Shown in pieces: positions 42,290 to 51,882 of a DNA stretch of 64,000 nt (within the stretch, counting starts at the first letter, position 1; the number at the start of each line of letters is the position of its first letter). The stretch is from Melioribacteraceae bacterium (GTDB taxonomy: Bacteria > Bacteroidota > Ignavibacteria > Ignavibacteriales > Melioribacteraceae): the NCBI GenBank assembly GCA_021739765.1, contig JAIPBD010000001.1:62001-126000 (forward strand), written 5' to 3'. Under the pieces are notes generated by a model. That model had not been told where the DNA came from. It did no database searches and was given only the letters and a program-made list of their open reading frames with translations. Position numbers and translations under genes: made by a program.

Positions 42290-45200
42290 TTGCGGGATAA
42301 ATATATCAGTCGCGGCGATACTCGAAAATTATTGTGGATTGTTCCCACAAACCGGAGAGTGCGTAAACTTAAAAAAGTTATCATTTCAAGTTCCGAAAAT
42401 GAAAGCGCTACTTCGATTAATTTGGAAACACTTACAACATTATCCGAAAAGCTGCTAATGCAAGCTGAGAATTTTACAGTTTTAAGTGATGCTGCTGCAT
42501 CTGTATTTATATCACTCAGCGTTGAAAAAGTTGATCTGGATTACTTCTCAAAATATAAGGCCGGAATCCCTTTTGGAACTTTGGATAAAATAAAAAACGC
42601 GATATCCGAGTATAAAAAGCAAGGCTTAACGCCCGAAGGTCTGGCGCAACTTGCTCTTGGATTGGAAGCAGATGAAAGATTAAAAGCTTCTGATGTATCA
42701 AAAATTTACGAACAATATCAAAAATTTTGTTCGGAAGCGCGCGCTTACGAAATAGGCGATCTATACCATTCACTTTCGTTAGTGAAACCGGAAAATTTTG
42801 GGAATCATTTTCGAACCATTTATTCTAAAGTCGATTTGATAATTATTGATGGCTTTGATGAGTTTACATCACCGGAGATTGAAATACTTAAAAAATTGGA
42901 CTCGGTTGATGGAGTGAGAGTTTTTATCAATTTGGACTATTATGAAAAGAATGAATTACTCTTCGCGCATTTAGATAACACTCATTCGAAATTAGTGGCT
43001 TTTGGGTTTCGTGAAGTTTCGGGTTTAACGAATGGTGAGCGATCGATCTTCACAGATTATTTTAGGAAAAACTTCTTCAATAAGCTTCAACCGGTTACGG
43101 CTCCGGAATTTTTGGATGAAAATATTTTCAGTATTGAGGCGATAGATTTTGAAGAAGAGGTTCAGTTTATTGCTTCATCAATAAAAACTTTGATCACTTC
43201 GGAATGCGTAAATCCTTCACACATTGCGGTTGTTTTTAATAATATTGATAATTATTCGCAGCTTTTGCGAAGCACATTTATATTAAATGGAATTCCTTTC
43301 AATTTGACTGATCGTTTGAAGTTATCAAACGCGCAGCCGGTTATCGCTGTTCTCAGTTTTTTGGAAATTCTCGAAAATGATTTTTACTATAAGTCAATTG
43401 CCAAAGCGCTCAACTCATCGTTTATTGATATTGATCTCAACATCAATTCAATTCTAAATTCAGCGTCAGCACTTAAAGTTACTTCCGGCTTTAAGAATTG
43501 GATAAATTCGATTGATGAAAGAATAAAATACCTTAAAGAAATAGATGATGATTACGCGGTGGATGAAATTATTCAGAATCTAAAGAATGCAAAATCAGAT
43601 TTATTAAGAATTGACGAATTGCTACAACCCTTCAAAGAAAAATTAAATCCGATCCGGTTTAAAGAGGCGCTCTTCAATTTAATACAAGTATTAGGTATAA
43701 ATAAAACAGTTTTAAACTTGAATGATGAGTTTGCCGAACAAAACATAAAATCGGTTACACTTTTTGTTGAGATGGTAAATGAGTTGTTCGGATTATTCCA
43801 AATTTATTCCAATGGTGAGCAAAAAGATTTTGACTACTATCTTTATCAACTAAGGACAGCTTGCAATTGGGCCAGATATAATACAAAAGAAAGATCCGAT
43901 CACGGAGTTCTTCTTACAACGGTAAATGAAATCCGAGGACTGAAGTTTGATTATCTTTTTATCGGCGGTCTCTATGATGGGAATTTCCCCCTAAAATATA
44001 ACCCGGAGTTTTTTCTTTCGGGAGATTTTCGGAAGAAAGAAAGGAATCATCAAACTGAGGAAAGGTTTCATTTTTATCAAAGTCTAAATGCGTGGGAGAA
44101 GAGGCTTACTCTTTCTTACCCACTGTTTGAAGGAGAAAGGCAGCTTTCCAAATCAATTCTGCTGGATGAATTAGAACAAATAGTTAAGATTCAAGAAATC
44201 GATAAAAAAGAGTATCAGTCTTTAATATATAATATGAAAGATTATTTGCTCAACTTTAAGAGCCTGAGTGACCACTTTCAGACACAGCAGCCCCAACTTA
44301 AAACTGCGATTACCAAAATATTAAATATTAACAAAATTCGATTAGACTCCCCCTTCTCTGACTCAGTTTACAATGGTTTTTTAATCTCTCCTTATGAAAT
44401 AATTTCGGGTGAGGCAAAAGAAACACTGGCAAAATTATCTGATCGTACGTATTCAATTTCACAACTTGAATCGTACGCAAAATGTCCCATGCAGTTTTTT
44501 CTGGAGAGAATATTAAAATTGAGCAACGAAGAGGAACCGACCGAAGAATTTGAACTGACGGAAATCGGGTTAATTCTTCATAATACTTTTTTTGAGTTTT
44601 ATTCAAAAATTACAAATGAACAGATAGTGCTTCAAAACTGTAATGATTCTGTTTTTAATTATGCGTTGGAGCAAATATTTGAAATAGCCGAGGAGATTTA
44701 TTCTCAATATGGCTCGCAGTCAATTTCAAAATTTGCGGCAAGAGAAAAAATATTTGGTATGAACGGTGATTACAGAGATTCAATTTTATATAAATTTCTT
44801 GAAACAGAAAGAAATGAGGAGAATGGATTTGTACCCTCACATTTCGAAGTTTCCTTTGGTGGAAAAACCCCGGGGAAAAATGACGAATTACTGAGCAGTG
44901 AAAACCCACTTGAAGTGAATGACGTCAAAATCAGAGGGAAAATTGATAGAATCGACCTAAATGAGCAAAAGCAGGAATATAGCATTGTCGACTACAAACT
45001 TGGATTAAATAAACCGACTCAGCAAGATTTGGAATCCGGGATCGCTCTTCAAATTCCTATTTATATGTATGCCACATCAAAATTATTGAATGAGCGAAAA
45101 AATGCAAAATTCGAGCCACATTTTCCTTACATATATTCACTAAAATATGATCCGGATTCATTCGGTAAAACAGTCGTAAAGGTTTCCCGGAAAAAATTAT

Positions 45201-45385
45201 CGGATAACGAGGTTTATGAAATGAATTACAAATTAATTGAAACCGCGAATGAAAAAATTAAAGAGTATGTAAACTCAATAACATCGGGCAGATTTAATAT
45301 CACTCAATTAGAGAATTACAAGGAAAAAGCGTGTAAATATTGTAACTTCAAAACTGTTTGTAGAGTTGATGAATTGCTTGACTAA
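42290..45385 (+). CDS. AddB-like PD-(D/E)XK nuclease
   Basis: About 1,031 residues from TTG 42290. The N-terminal and central parts are UvrD/AddB-like but begin LLWIVPTNRRVRKLKK without a Walker A motif, so that half is probably not an ATPase. Residues about 725-1031 hold the nuclease with YAKCPMQFF, KIRGKIDRID and IVDYKLG (D-x-K). A cysteine set for a 4Fe-4S cluster is present: one Cys near residue 732 plus C-x2-C-x5-C at the end (CKYCNFKTVC), as in AddB. It should act in double-strand-break end processing with an AddA-type helicase, absent from this window. No ATG exists upstream; the frame is open back to 42224, so a non-standard start (CTG 42245 or ATA 42248) cannot be excluded. Confidence 0.83.
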   Translation: MRDKYISRGDTRKLLWIVPTNRRVRKLKKVIISSSENESATSINLETLTTLSEKLLMQAENFTVLSDAAASVFISLSVEKVDLDYFSKYKAGIPFGTLDKIKNAISEYKKQGLTPEGLAQLALGLEADERLKASDVSKIYEQYQKFCSEARAYEIGDLYHSLSLVKPENFGNHFRTIYSKVDLIIIDGFDEFTSPEIEILKKLDSVDGVRVFINLDYYEKNELLFAHLDNTHSKLVAFGFREVSGLTNGERSIFTDYFRKNFFNKLQPVTAPEFLDENIFSIEAIDFEEEVQFIASSIKTLITSECVNPSHIAVVFNNIDNYSQLLRSTFILNGIPFNLTDRLKLSNAQPVIAVLSFLEILENDFYYKSIAKALNSSFIDIDLNINSILNSASALKVTSGFKNWINSIDERIKYLKEIDDDYAVDEIIQNLKNAKSDLLRIDELLQPFKEKLNPIRFKEALFNLIQVLGINKTVLNLNDEFAEQNIKSVTLFVEMVNELFGLFQIYSNGEQKDFDYYLYQLRTACNWARYNTKERSDHGVLLTTVNEIRGLKFDYLFIGGLYDGNFPLKYNPEFFLSGDFRKKERNHQTEERFHFYQSLNAWEKRLTLSYPLFEGERQLSKSILLDELEQIVKIQEIDKKEYQSLIYNMKDYLLNFKSLSDHFQTQQPQLKTAITKILNINKIRLDSPFSDSVYNGFLISPYEIISGEAKETLAKLSDRTYSISQLESYAKCPMQFFLERILKLSNEEEPTEEFELTEIGLILHNTFFEFYSKITNEQIVLQNCNDSVFNYALEQIFEIAEEIYSQYGSQSISKFAAREKIFGMNGDYRDSILYKFLETERNEENGFVPSHFEVSFGGKTPGKNDELLSSENPLEVNDVKIRGKIDRIDLNEQKQEYSIVDYKLGLNKPTQQDLESGIALQIPIYMYATSKLLNERKNAKFEPHFPYIYSLKYDPDSFGKTVVKVSRKKLSDNEVYEMNYKLIETANEKIKEYVNSITSGRFNITQLENYKEKACKYCNFKTVCRVDELLD

Positions 45386-45403
45386 TCTAATTTAAGACAG
45401 AGA

Positions 45404-45434
45404 TTGAAAGCGAGAAATAAAATTTTTACTTTTG
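45404..45434 (+). promoter_or_regulatory. Candidate greA promoter, Bacteroidota type
   Basis: TTG at 45404-45406, 20 nt, then TACTTTTG at 45427-45434, a full TAnnTTTG match. Transcription would start near 45441, at the base of the hairpin listed next. Confidence 0.45.
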
Positions 45435-45439
45435 TAAAG

Positions 45440-45468
45440 CCACTGCAAATGCAGTGGTGATTTTTTTT
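45440..45468 (+). terminator. Hairpin plus T8 between addB-like gene and greA
   Basis: CCACTGC and GCAGTGG form a 7-bp stem with an AAAT loop, then TGA and eight T's. It is either the terminator of the upstream gene or a leader terminator of greA, since a candidate greA promoter lies directly upstream. Confidence 0.8.
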
Positions 45469-45495
45469 AAATAAATATTAATTGTAGGAGTAATT

Positions 45496-45966
45496 GTGGC
45501 GAACTTTGTTTATCTGAGCAAGGAGCGTCTTCACGAATTAGAGCACGAACTAAAGGATTTGAAGACAGAGGGGAGAAAAGGTGTTGCGGAAAGAATTGCT
45601 GAGGCGCGATCGCATGGCGATTTATCAGAAAACGCTGAGTATGATGCGGCAAAAGAGGAACAAGGTCTGCTGGAATTAAAGATTAGCAAGTTGGAAGAAA
45701 TGCTTTCTAAAGCTAGTATTATTGATACATCAAATATGAACCACGAAGAAGTTCATATTTTATCAAGGGTGAAAGTAAGAAATTTGGGAACGCAAAAAGA
45801 TTTTGAATACCAGATTGTTTCCCAGGAAGAAGCGGATCTTCAAAAAGGGAAAATTGCTATAAATTCACCGGTCGGCAATTCATTGGTTGGGAAAAAAGTT
45901 GGTGAAAAAGTTTCTGTTAAAGCACCTGCGGGCACTCTGAATTTCGAAATTCTCGCCATATCTTAA
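45496..45966 (+). CDS. greA: Transcription elongation factor GreA
   Basis: A 156-residue protein. The N-terminal coiled coil has LSKERLHELEHELKDLKTEG. The tip has LSENAEYDAAKEEQGLLE, carrying the acidic pair (DLSENAEYD) that enters the RNA polymerase secondary channel. The C-terminal FKBP-like domain ends GTLNFEILAI. It rescues backtracked polymerase by stimulating transcript cleavage. GTG start with AGGAG five nt upstream. Confidence 0.96.
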   Translation: MANFVYLSKERLHELEHELKDLKTEGRKGVAERIAEARSHGDLSENAEYDAAKEEQGLLELKISKLEEMLSKASIIDTSNMNHEEVHILSRVKVRNLGTQKDFEYQIVSQEEADLQKGKIAINSPVGNSLVGKKVGEKVSVKAPAGTLNFEILAIS

Positions 45967-45995
45967 TTAATTTCATTTACAATATGTATTTGTAA

Positions 45996-47369
45996 ATGCA
46001 TCCAAAAACTATAGAGCAACGCGTAATTAAATTCATCGATTCCGAAAGAATGATTTCGGACGGTGATTCGCTTCTTATTGGTTTAAGTGGTGGTGCTGAT
46101 TCAGTTTTTGCAATATATTTTTTTACAAAATATCTCAGCAGGTATAAAGTATCCCTCTCTGCGGCTCATCTTAATCATAATTTAAGAGGAGCGGAAAGTG
46201 ATGGTGATGAAGAGTTTTGCGGCAAGATTTGCGTTGATTGGGGTATACCTTTTTATTCCCGAAAAGTGAATATCGCAAAACTCTCAAAAAATAGAAAAGA
46301 ATCGCTCGAGACCGCTGCACGAAATGAAAGATATAAATATTTTGATTCCTTATCGAGTAAGCATGGTTTTTCTAAAATAGTAACTGCTCACACTTGCAGC
46401 GATAATGCTGAAACAGTTCTTTTTAATTTGAGTAAAGGGACCGGAATTCAAGGCATTTCCGGAATTCCACCAATTAGAGGGAATATTATTCGTCCATTTT
46501 TAGCAATTACAAAAGCGGAAATATTCGAATATTTGAAAATTAATGGAATTGACTATAGAACAGATTTTTCAAATGATTCACTGGAGTATGATCGAAATTT
46601 CATTCGACATAAAGTTTTATCAGAGTTAAAAGAACGAATAAACCCAAATGTTGAAAAATCGATTTTGGTTACTTCACAGAACCTGCGAAAGTCTGAAGAG
46701 TTGAATTCGTTTTTTATTTCTTATCTCGAACGCAAACATATTTTCGAAGTAGGAGAATCATTTTCCGTTTCAATCAAAGTGATAAACGATTTTGATGCGA
46801 ATGTTTTTAAAGAAATTGTTCGTAAAAAAGTAAAGTCTCATTTTAATAAGACTCTGTCGCAAATAGACTCAAACTCGATAGTTAAGTTGGCGGGTCAACA
46901 AGTCGGTAAATATTTATACTTAAGCGGAAAAATTGAAGTTGTAAGAGAAAGAGGAAGAATCAGCTTTCGTAAAGCTAAAGCGGAAGTCGAAACAGAAGAG
47001 TTGATCGTACCTTTAGGAAAGTGGGTAGAATTTCTTGACCGGAAAATTAAGATCGATAATTTAGAGCAAAATGAAAAAATAAAATTTAATAGAAATAATG
47101 AATTTATTTGCGCTGATGGATGTTCTGATAAATTCATAATTAGGCGTTGGAATTACGGTGACAAGTTCCGACCTTTAGGGTTACAGAATTTTAAAAAAAT
47201 TTCCGACTTTTTAACGGACGAAAAGGTTGATTCGAGAGATCGCCGAAATCAATCTGTATTAGTAAATAAAGGGAATGTTCTATGGGTTGTCGGGATGAGA
47301 ATAGACGATCGATTTAAACTAACTGATAAATCTAAAAATGTGATGCGTTTATGGCAGAAAAAAATATAG
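45996..47369 (+). CDS. tilS: tRNA(Ile)-lysidine synthase
   Basis: A 457-residue protein. The PP-loop is IGLSGGADSVFAIYF. Further TilS motifs are AHLNHNLRGAESDGDEEFC, TAHTCSDNAETVLFNLSKG, GIPPIRGNIIRPFL and NFIRHKVL. The C-terminal TilS_C domain has WNYGDKFRPLG. It converts cytidine 34 of tRNA-Ile to lysidine and is essential for decoding AUA. The gene overlaps hpt by 19 nt. Confidence 0.95.
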   Translation: MHPKTIEQRVIKFIDSERMISDGDSLLIGLSGGADSVFAIYFFTKYLSRYKVSLSAAHLNHNLRGAESDGDEEFCGKICVDWGIPFYSRKVNIAKLSKNRKESLETAARNERYKYFDSLSSKHGFSKIVTAHTCSDNAETVLFNLSKGTGIQGISGIPPIRGNIIRPFLAITKAEIFEYLKINGIDYRTDFSNDSLEYDRNFIRHKVLSELKERINPNVEKSILVTSQNLRKSEELNSFFISYLERKHIFEVGESFSVSIKVINDFDANVFKEIVRKKVKSHFNKTLSQIDSNSIVKLAGQQVGKYLYLSGKIEVVRERGRISFRKAKAEVETEELIVPLGKWVEFLDRKIKIDNLEQNEKIKFNRNNEFICADGCSDKFIIRRWNYGDKFRPLGLQNFKKISDFLTDEKVDSRDRRNQSVLVNKGNVLWVVGMRIDDRFKLTDKSKNVMRLWQKKI

Positions 47370-47908
47370 TTGATGAGTTAATTATTGGGAATGAAGTTTT
47401 TGTACCGTTCTTAACTGAAACTGTTATTCAAAAACGCATAGTTGAAATTGCGGAAGAAATTAATGTTGACTATAAATCTAAACTTCCTATTATAATTGGC
47501 GTTTTGAACGGATCCTTTATTTTTATGTCGGATCTTGTTAAAAATATCACTGTACAATGTGAAATTGATTTTTTCAAACTTTCAAGCTATGGCGATTCAA
47601 AAATTTCTTCCGGGGAAGTGAAATTAGTAAAAGAATTGAATGCTGATATAAAGGAACGGCATGTTATAATTGTCGAAGATATTGTCGATTCGGGGCTTTC
47701 AATTAAATTTATTGAAGAATTGATGGCGAGATTTTTGCCCGCAAGTATGAAGGTTGTTTCACTGCTGATGAAACCCGACAGCCTTAAATATAAGGTAAAT
47801 ATTGATTATATTGGGTTCGAAATACCAAATAAGTTTGTAATTGGGTACGGATTGGATTATGCCCAACGGTATAGGAACTTAAGGTCAATATATATGCTAA
47901 AAGACTAA
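47351..47908 (+). CDS. hpt: Hypoxanthine phosphoribosyltransferase
   Basis: A 185-residue protein with the PRPP-binding loop HVIIVEDIVDSGLSIKF, the N-terminal IIGVLNGSFIFMSDL, and the HPRT-type FVIGYGLDYAQRYRNL near the end. It salvages hypoxanthine/guanine. The tilS-hpt-ftsH order is conserved in many bacteria and supports all three calls. Confidence 0.95.
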   Translation: MAEKNIVDELIIGNEVFVPFLTETVIQKRIVEIAEEINVDYKSKLPIIIGVLNGSFIFMSDLVKNITVQCEIDFFKLSSYGDSKISSGEVKLVKELNADIKERHVIIVEDIVDSGLSIKFIEELMARFLPASMKVVSLLMKPDSLKYKVNIDYIGFEIPNKFVIGYGLDYAQRYRNLRSIYMLKD

Positions 47909-47947
47909 TGATTTTTTGTAATTCGTAAATGAAGGGAATTTTTCTTA

Positions 47948-50032
47948 ATGGCGAATAATTCTAATAAAACTCCAAAAAAGAAAGGAAATGGCGGACCTCA
48001 GAAGCCAGATGATTTTGATTGGTCGAAAATCATCAAAACAGTTTTAAGCTGGGGATTTGTAATAATTGCTGCAGTTGTTGTTATGCAATTAATGAAAACA
48101 GAAACTTCAAGTGCTACCGAAGTTACTTATGATGTGTATGAGAGTTTTATCGAAAAGGATAAAATTGCTGAAGCACGCATTATTAAAAGTGATATTAACG
48201 ATTATGTATTTGAAGGAACTCTGAAATCGGAAGAAAGAATTCTTGTTAACAATACTTATGTCAAGTTTACCAAATTCACTGTTGTTATGGTTGAACCAAT
48301 CGTTCAAGAACAAGTGAAAGTTTGGAAAGAGAATAACATTAAGTACACCTTTGTTAAAGACTCCAACGAATGGCTTACGGTGATATTAGGGTTTATCCCC
48401 TGGATTTTGATTATCGCAGTTTGGATTCTTTTTATGCGAAGAATGCAGGGAGCCGGTGGTTCGAAAGGAATATTTAATTTCGGTAAAAGCCGTGCAAAGC
48501 TCGTTTCTGAATCGCAAATAAAAGTAACATTTAAAGATGTTGCCGGAGCGGATGAAGCTAAGCAAGAGCTTGAAGAAATTATCGAATTTTTAAAAGAGCC
48601 TACCAAATTTCAAAAACTGGGTGGTAAAATTCCGCGTGGTGTTCTTTTGTTGGGACCTCCGGGAACCGGTAAAACTTTATTAGCAAGAGCGGTAGCAGGG
48701 GAGGCGGGGGTTCCTTTCTTCTCAATTTCCGGTGCGGACTTCGTGGAGATGTTTGTTGGTGTTGGTGCGAGCAGAGTCCGTGATCTTTTTGAACAAGGTA
48801 AAAAAAGTGCGCCGTGTATAATTTTTATTGATGAGATTGATGCCGTTGGAAGACATCGCGGAGCAGGATTAGGTGGCGGACATGATGAAAGAGAGCAAAC
48901 TCTAAACGCGCTCTTGGTTGAGATGGATGGTTTCGAACAAAATAGTGGCGTAATAATTATCGCTGCTACTAACAGACCGGATGTTCTTGATCCCGCGCTT
49001 CTCAGACCCGGAAGATTCGATCGACAAGTAGTTGTAGATCGGCCGGATGTAAATGGTAGAGAAGGAATTCTAAAAGTTCATACAAGAAAAATTCCTTTGG
49101 ATCCTGAAGTTGATTTGAAAACATTAGCTAAAGGAACCCCCGGATTAGCCGGTGCTGAATTGGCGAATCTTGTTAACGAAGCCGCATTACTTGCTGCAAG
49201 AAAAAACAAGAAGAACGTAAATACGGAGGATTTTGAGGAAGCAAAAGATAAAGTAATGATGGGAATGGAAAGAAAGAGTATGATTATTTCCGAAAAGGAA
49301 AAGAAACTTACTTCCTATCATGAAATTGGACACGTTCTAGTCGCATTGAAAATTCCAGAATCCGATCCGGTTCATAAAGTTACAATTATCCCAAGGGGAA
49401 GAGCATTAGGTGTAACTACTTACCTCCCGGTTGATGAGAAGCATACATATTCGCGTGAATATCTTGAAGCGATGATTACTTATGCTCTCGGTGGTCGTGC
49501 AGCTGAGATGGTTGTTTTTAACAGATATACAACCGGTGCCGGAAATGATATCGAAAAATCGACCAGCATTGCTCGCAAAATGGTTTGTGAATGGGGAATG
49601 AGTGAAAAACTTGGTCCTTTATCCTATGGTACTAACGAACAAGAATTATTTCTTGGCAGGGAAGTGACAAAATCGAAAGATTTTTCTGAAAAAACCGCCC
49701 AAGATATTGATGCTGAAATCAAAAAAATAATTGATACCTGCATGAAAAAGGCCGAAGCAATATTGAGAGAAAATATTGATATGCTTCATAAACTTTCGCT
49801 CGAACTTTTGGAGAGGGAAATTCTTGACGCTGACGAAATTAACAAAATCGTAAATGGTGAAGAGTTACCTCCGATGAAAAAAAACAAAGATGATGAAAAA
49901 TCAAAATCGGACGAAACTGAAGTTGAAGTTCCCGATCATGTTAAGAAACTTATGAAGGATAAAAAGAAACGATCTGGAGATGAATCTGAAAAATCTCCCG
50001 AATCCGATGAAGAAAAAGATGACAAAAAATGA
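47948..50032 (+). CDS. ftsH: ATP-dependent zinc metalloprotease FtsH
   Basis: A 694-residue protein with membrane helices near residues 29-50 and 134-155 and a periplasmic segment between. The AAA module has Walker [11 protein letters not shown] (about residue 240), Walker [17 protein letters not shown] and the second region of homology [20 protein letters not shown]. The zinc site is SYHEIGHVL (HExGH, about residue 457). The C-terminus is lysine/acid-rich. It degrades membrane and regulatory proteins. The last bases overlap the next gene. Confidence 0.97.
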   Translation: MANNSNKTPKKKGNGGPQKPDDFDWSKIIKTVLSWGFVIIAAVVVMQLMKTETSSATEVTYDVYESFIEKDKIAEARIIKSDINDYVFEGTLKSEERILVNNTYVKFTKFTVVMVEPIVQEQVKVWKENNIKYTFVKDSNEWLTVILGFIPWILIIAVWILFMRRMQGAGGSKGIFNFGKSRAKLVSESQIKVTFKDVAGADEAKQELEEIIEFLKEPTKFQKLGGKIPRGVLLLGPPGTGKTLLARAVAGEAGVPFFSISGADFVEMFVGVGASRVRDLFEQGKKSAPCIIFIDEIDAVGRHRGAGLGGGHDEREQTLNALLVEMDGFEQNSGVIIIAATNRPDVLDPALLRPGRFDRQVVVDRPDVNGREGILKVHTRKIPLDPEVDLKTLAKGTPGLAGAELANLVNEAALLAARKNKKNVNTEDFEEAKDKVMMGMERKSMIISEKEKKLTSYHEIGHVLVALKIPESDPVHKVTIIPRGRALGVTTYLPVDEKHTYSREYLEAMITYALGGRAAEMVVFNRYTTGAGNDIEKSTSIARKMVCEWGMSEKLGPLSYGTNEQELFLGREVTKSKDFSEKTAQDIDAEIKKIIDTCMKKAEAILRENIDMLHKLSLELLEREILDADEINKIVNGEELPPMKKNKDDEKSKSDETEVEVPDHVKKLMKDKKKRSGDESEKSPESDEEKDDKK

Positions 50033-50687
50033 TCCCGGTTCAATAGATTATAAGTTTGAACTGATGAGAAAGGGAATACATTTGTGTTCCCTTTCTTTTG
50101 CCGTCGGATATTATTATTTATCCACCGAATTGATGCTTCAAATTTTAATCCCTCTTACTGCTTTTTCGCTATTAATCGATTTTGGCAGACACTATTTTAC
50201 TCCGCTTGGTGATCTTTTTAACAGATTATTCGGAAGTTTGCTTCGAGAACACGAAAAAGATACAATCAAGAAAAATTTAAGCGGCGCCAGTTACGTTTTT
50301 CTGGGAGTATTGATAACCGTCATTATTTTTCCAAAACCGTTCGCTATTCTGGCAATTGCTTCACTAATTTTATGCGATCTTGCGGCTGCATTAGTAGGCA
50401 GAAGATTTGGGAAGACCAAATTTCTCGCAAAAAGTCTCGAAGGAACACTCACGTTTTTTATTGTTGGATTAGTTCTTGTTTTTTTGACTCCGAATGTTAC
50501 AACTTACCCGGTTGAATATTTATTTGCGGCTATCGCTATTGCCGTCGGAGCACTTAGTGAAAATATATCCTATGGTTTTCTTGATGATAACTTTGCCATA
50601 CCTCTTTCAATCGGAGGTACTTTATGGGTTTTATTCACAATATTTTTGCCAGATGTCGCCATTATTTATCCAAATGTTCCGCAGTAA
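50019..50687 (+). CDS. Dolichol/phytol/diacylglycerol kinase-like membrane protein
   Basis: About 222 residues with seven hydrophobic helices. It matches the SEC59/DGK1/VTE5 family: [19 protein letters not shown] at the start, then [49 protein letters not shown] and [17 protein letters not shown]. Characterised relatives are CTP-dependent lipid or phytol/polyprenol kinases. I place the start at ATG 50019, 14 nt inside ftsH; ATG 49980 would give 13 more residues with no similarity. Substrate unknown. Confidence 0.78.
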   Translation: MTKNDPGSIDYKFELMRKGIHLCSLSFAVGYYYLSTELMLQILIPLTAFSLLIDFGRHYFTPLGDLFNRLFGSLLREHEKDTIKKNLSGASYVFLGVLITVIIFPKPFAILAIASLILCDLAAALVGRRFGKTKFLAKSLEGTLTFFIVGLVLVFLTPNVTTYPVEYLFAAIAIAVGALSENISYGFLDDNFAIPLSIGGTLWVLFTIFLPDVAIIYPNVPQ

Positions 50688-50762
50688 TTAGTATACTTAG
50701 TTTCTGAAACTCAATTTCATTTCTAGTGTTAAACAGATAATTTATTATTAATCCGAGTTATC

Positions 50763-51878
50763 ATGATTCGACTTTTACAATCACCCAACAATGTTTCCCG
50801 ATCCATAATTTTATTGCTGCCTCTTTTGTTCCTCGTTCTAAATGCTTGTGATCAGAAAAGACGCGCGATCGGTGAAGAAGATGAAATTTATGTTTTTGCC
50901 GATTCGACAGAATATTTTGAAATTGAGGCGGAATTACTTCAGATTTTTGGCAAAACAATTTTTACGCCTCAGCCTGAAAATTTATTTAAACTCACACATA
51001 AAAACATACAAGAACTGCCCAAGTATAAAAATCGGAAGAATATTATAATTGTCGCTCCACTAAATTCGGGTTCCGACGTCTCCACTTATATAAGTTCTAT
51101 CATTGATTCTACAGTCCAGAGTTTGTTTGAAAGTGGAGAAGAGTTCGTAATAAAAAAACGCGATTTATGGGCTGCGGGTCAGATGGTAATGATACTTAGC
51201 GCACCGACGATGGAACAATTAAAAAACGACGTTCTTTTAAATAATGAAGATCTGCTTTACGTTTTTAGGAAAATTTCGAATGAACGATTGTATGGAAATT
51301 TATATTCGAAAAAATATGAAAGACGAGAAATTCAAGGCAAAATATTAAACGAATATGGCTGGGTAATATATGTCCAGATTGATTTCCATCTTGCTTTGGA
51401 TAAACCCGAAGATAATTTTGTTTGGTTAAGAAGAGCTCCGGGATCAGATATGGAGCGGTGGATATTTGTGCACTGGATTGAAAATGCCTCACCGGAATTA
51501 CTAAATGAAGACTCAGTTTTAGCTATTAGAGACCGGATTACCAAAAAACGACTTTTGACCTCAGATGAAAAAAGCTATGTGATGATCGCAGAACATTACA
51601 GAAAAACATCAGAGGTAAATTTCCGTGGACGTTATGCGCTTATGACTCAAGGATTATGGCACATGAACGATAAAAGTATGGGCGGACCGTTCGTAAATTA
51701 TAGTTTTTATGATGAAAAATCCGGCAGATTTTATATGCTTGATGGATCTATTTACGCCCCGAAATATTATAAGAAGAAGCTGATTCAGCAAGTTGACGTT
51801 TTACTTCAATCCTTTCGCACAGAAGATGAACTTTCAGAGGATAGAAAAGAAGAATTGCTGGATGCGATTGAAGATTAG
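50763..51878 (+). CDS. DUF4837 lipoprotein
   Basis: A 371-residue protein with a lipoprotein signal ending LFLVLNACDQ (Cys about residue 29). It matches DUF4837: GEEDEIYVFADSTEYFEI, YKNRKNIIIVAPLNSGSDVS, RDLWAAGQMVMILSAPTME, then GRYALMTQGLWHMNDKSMGG. The family is confined to Bacteroidota relatives and has no known function. It is convergent with the DUF2723 gene. Confidence 0.85.
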   Translation: MIRLLQSPNNVSRSIILLLPLLFLVLNACDQKRRAIGEEDEIYVFADSTEYFEIEAELLQIFGKTIFTPQPENLFKLTHKNIQELPKYKNRKNIIIVAPLNSGSDVSTYISSIIDSTVQSLFESGEEFVIKKRDLWAAGQMVMILSAPTMEQLKNDVLLNNEDLLYVFRKISNERLYGNLYSKKYERREIQGKILNEYGWVIYVQIDFHLALDKPEDNFVWLRRAPGSDMERWIFVHWIENASPELLNEDSVLAIRDRITKKRLLTSDEKSYVMIAEHYRKTSEVNFRGRYALMTQGLWHMNDKSMGGPFVNYSFYDEKSGRFYMLDGSIYAPKYYKKKLIQQVDVLLQSFRTEDELSEDRKEELLDAIED

Positions 51879-51882
51879 GCAA

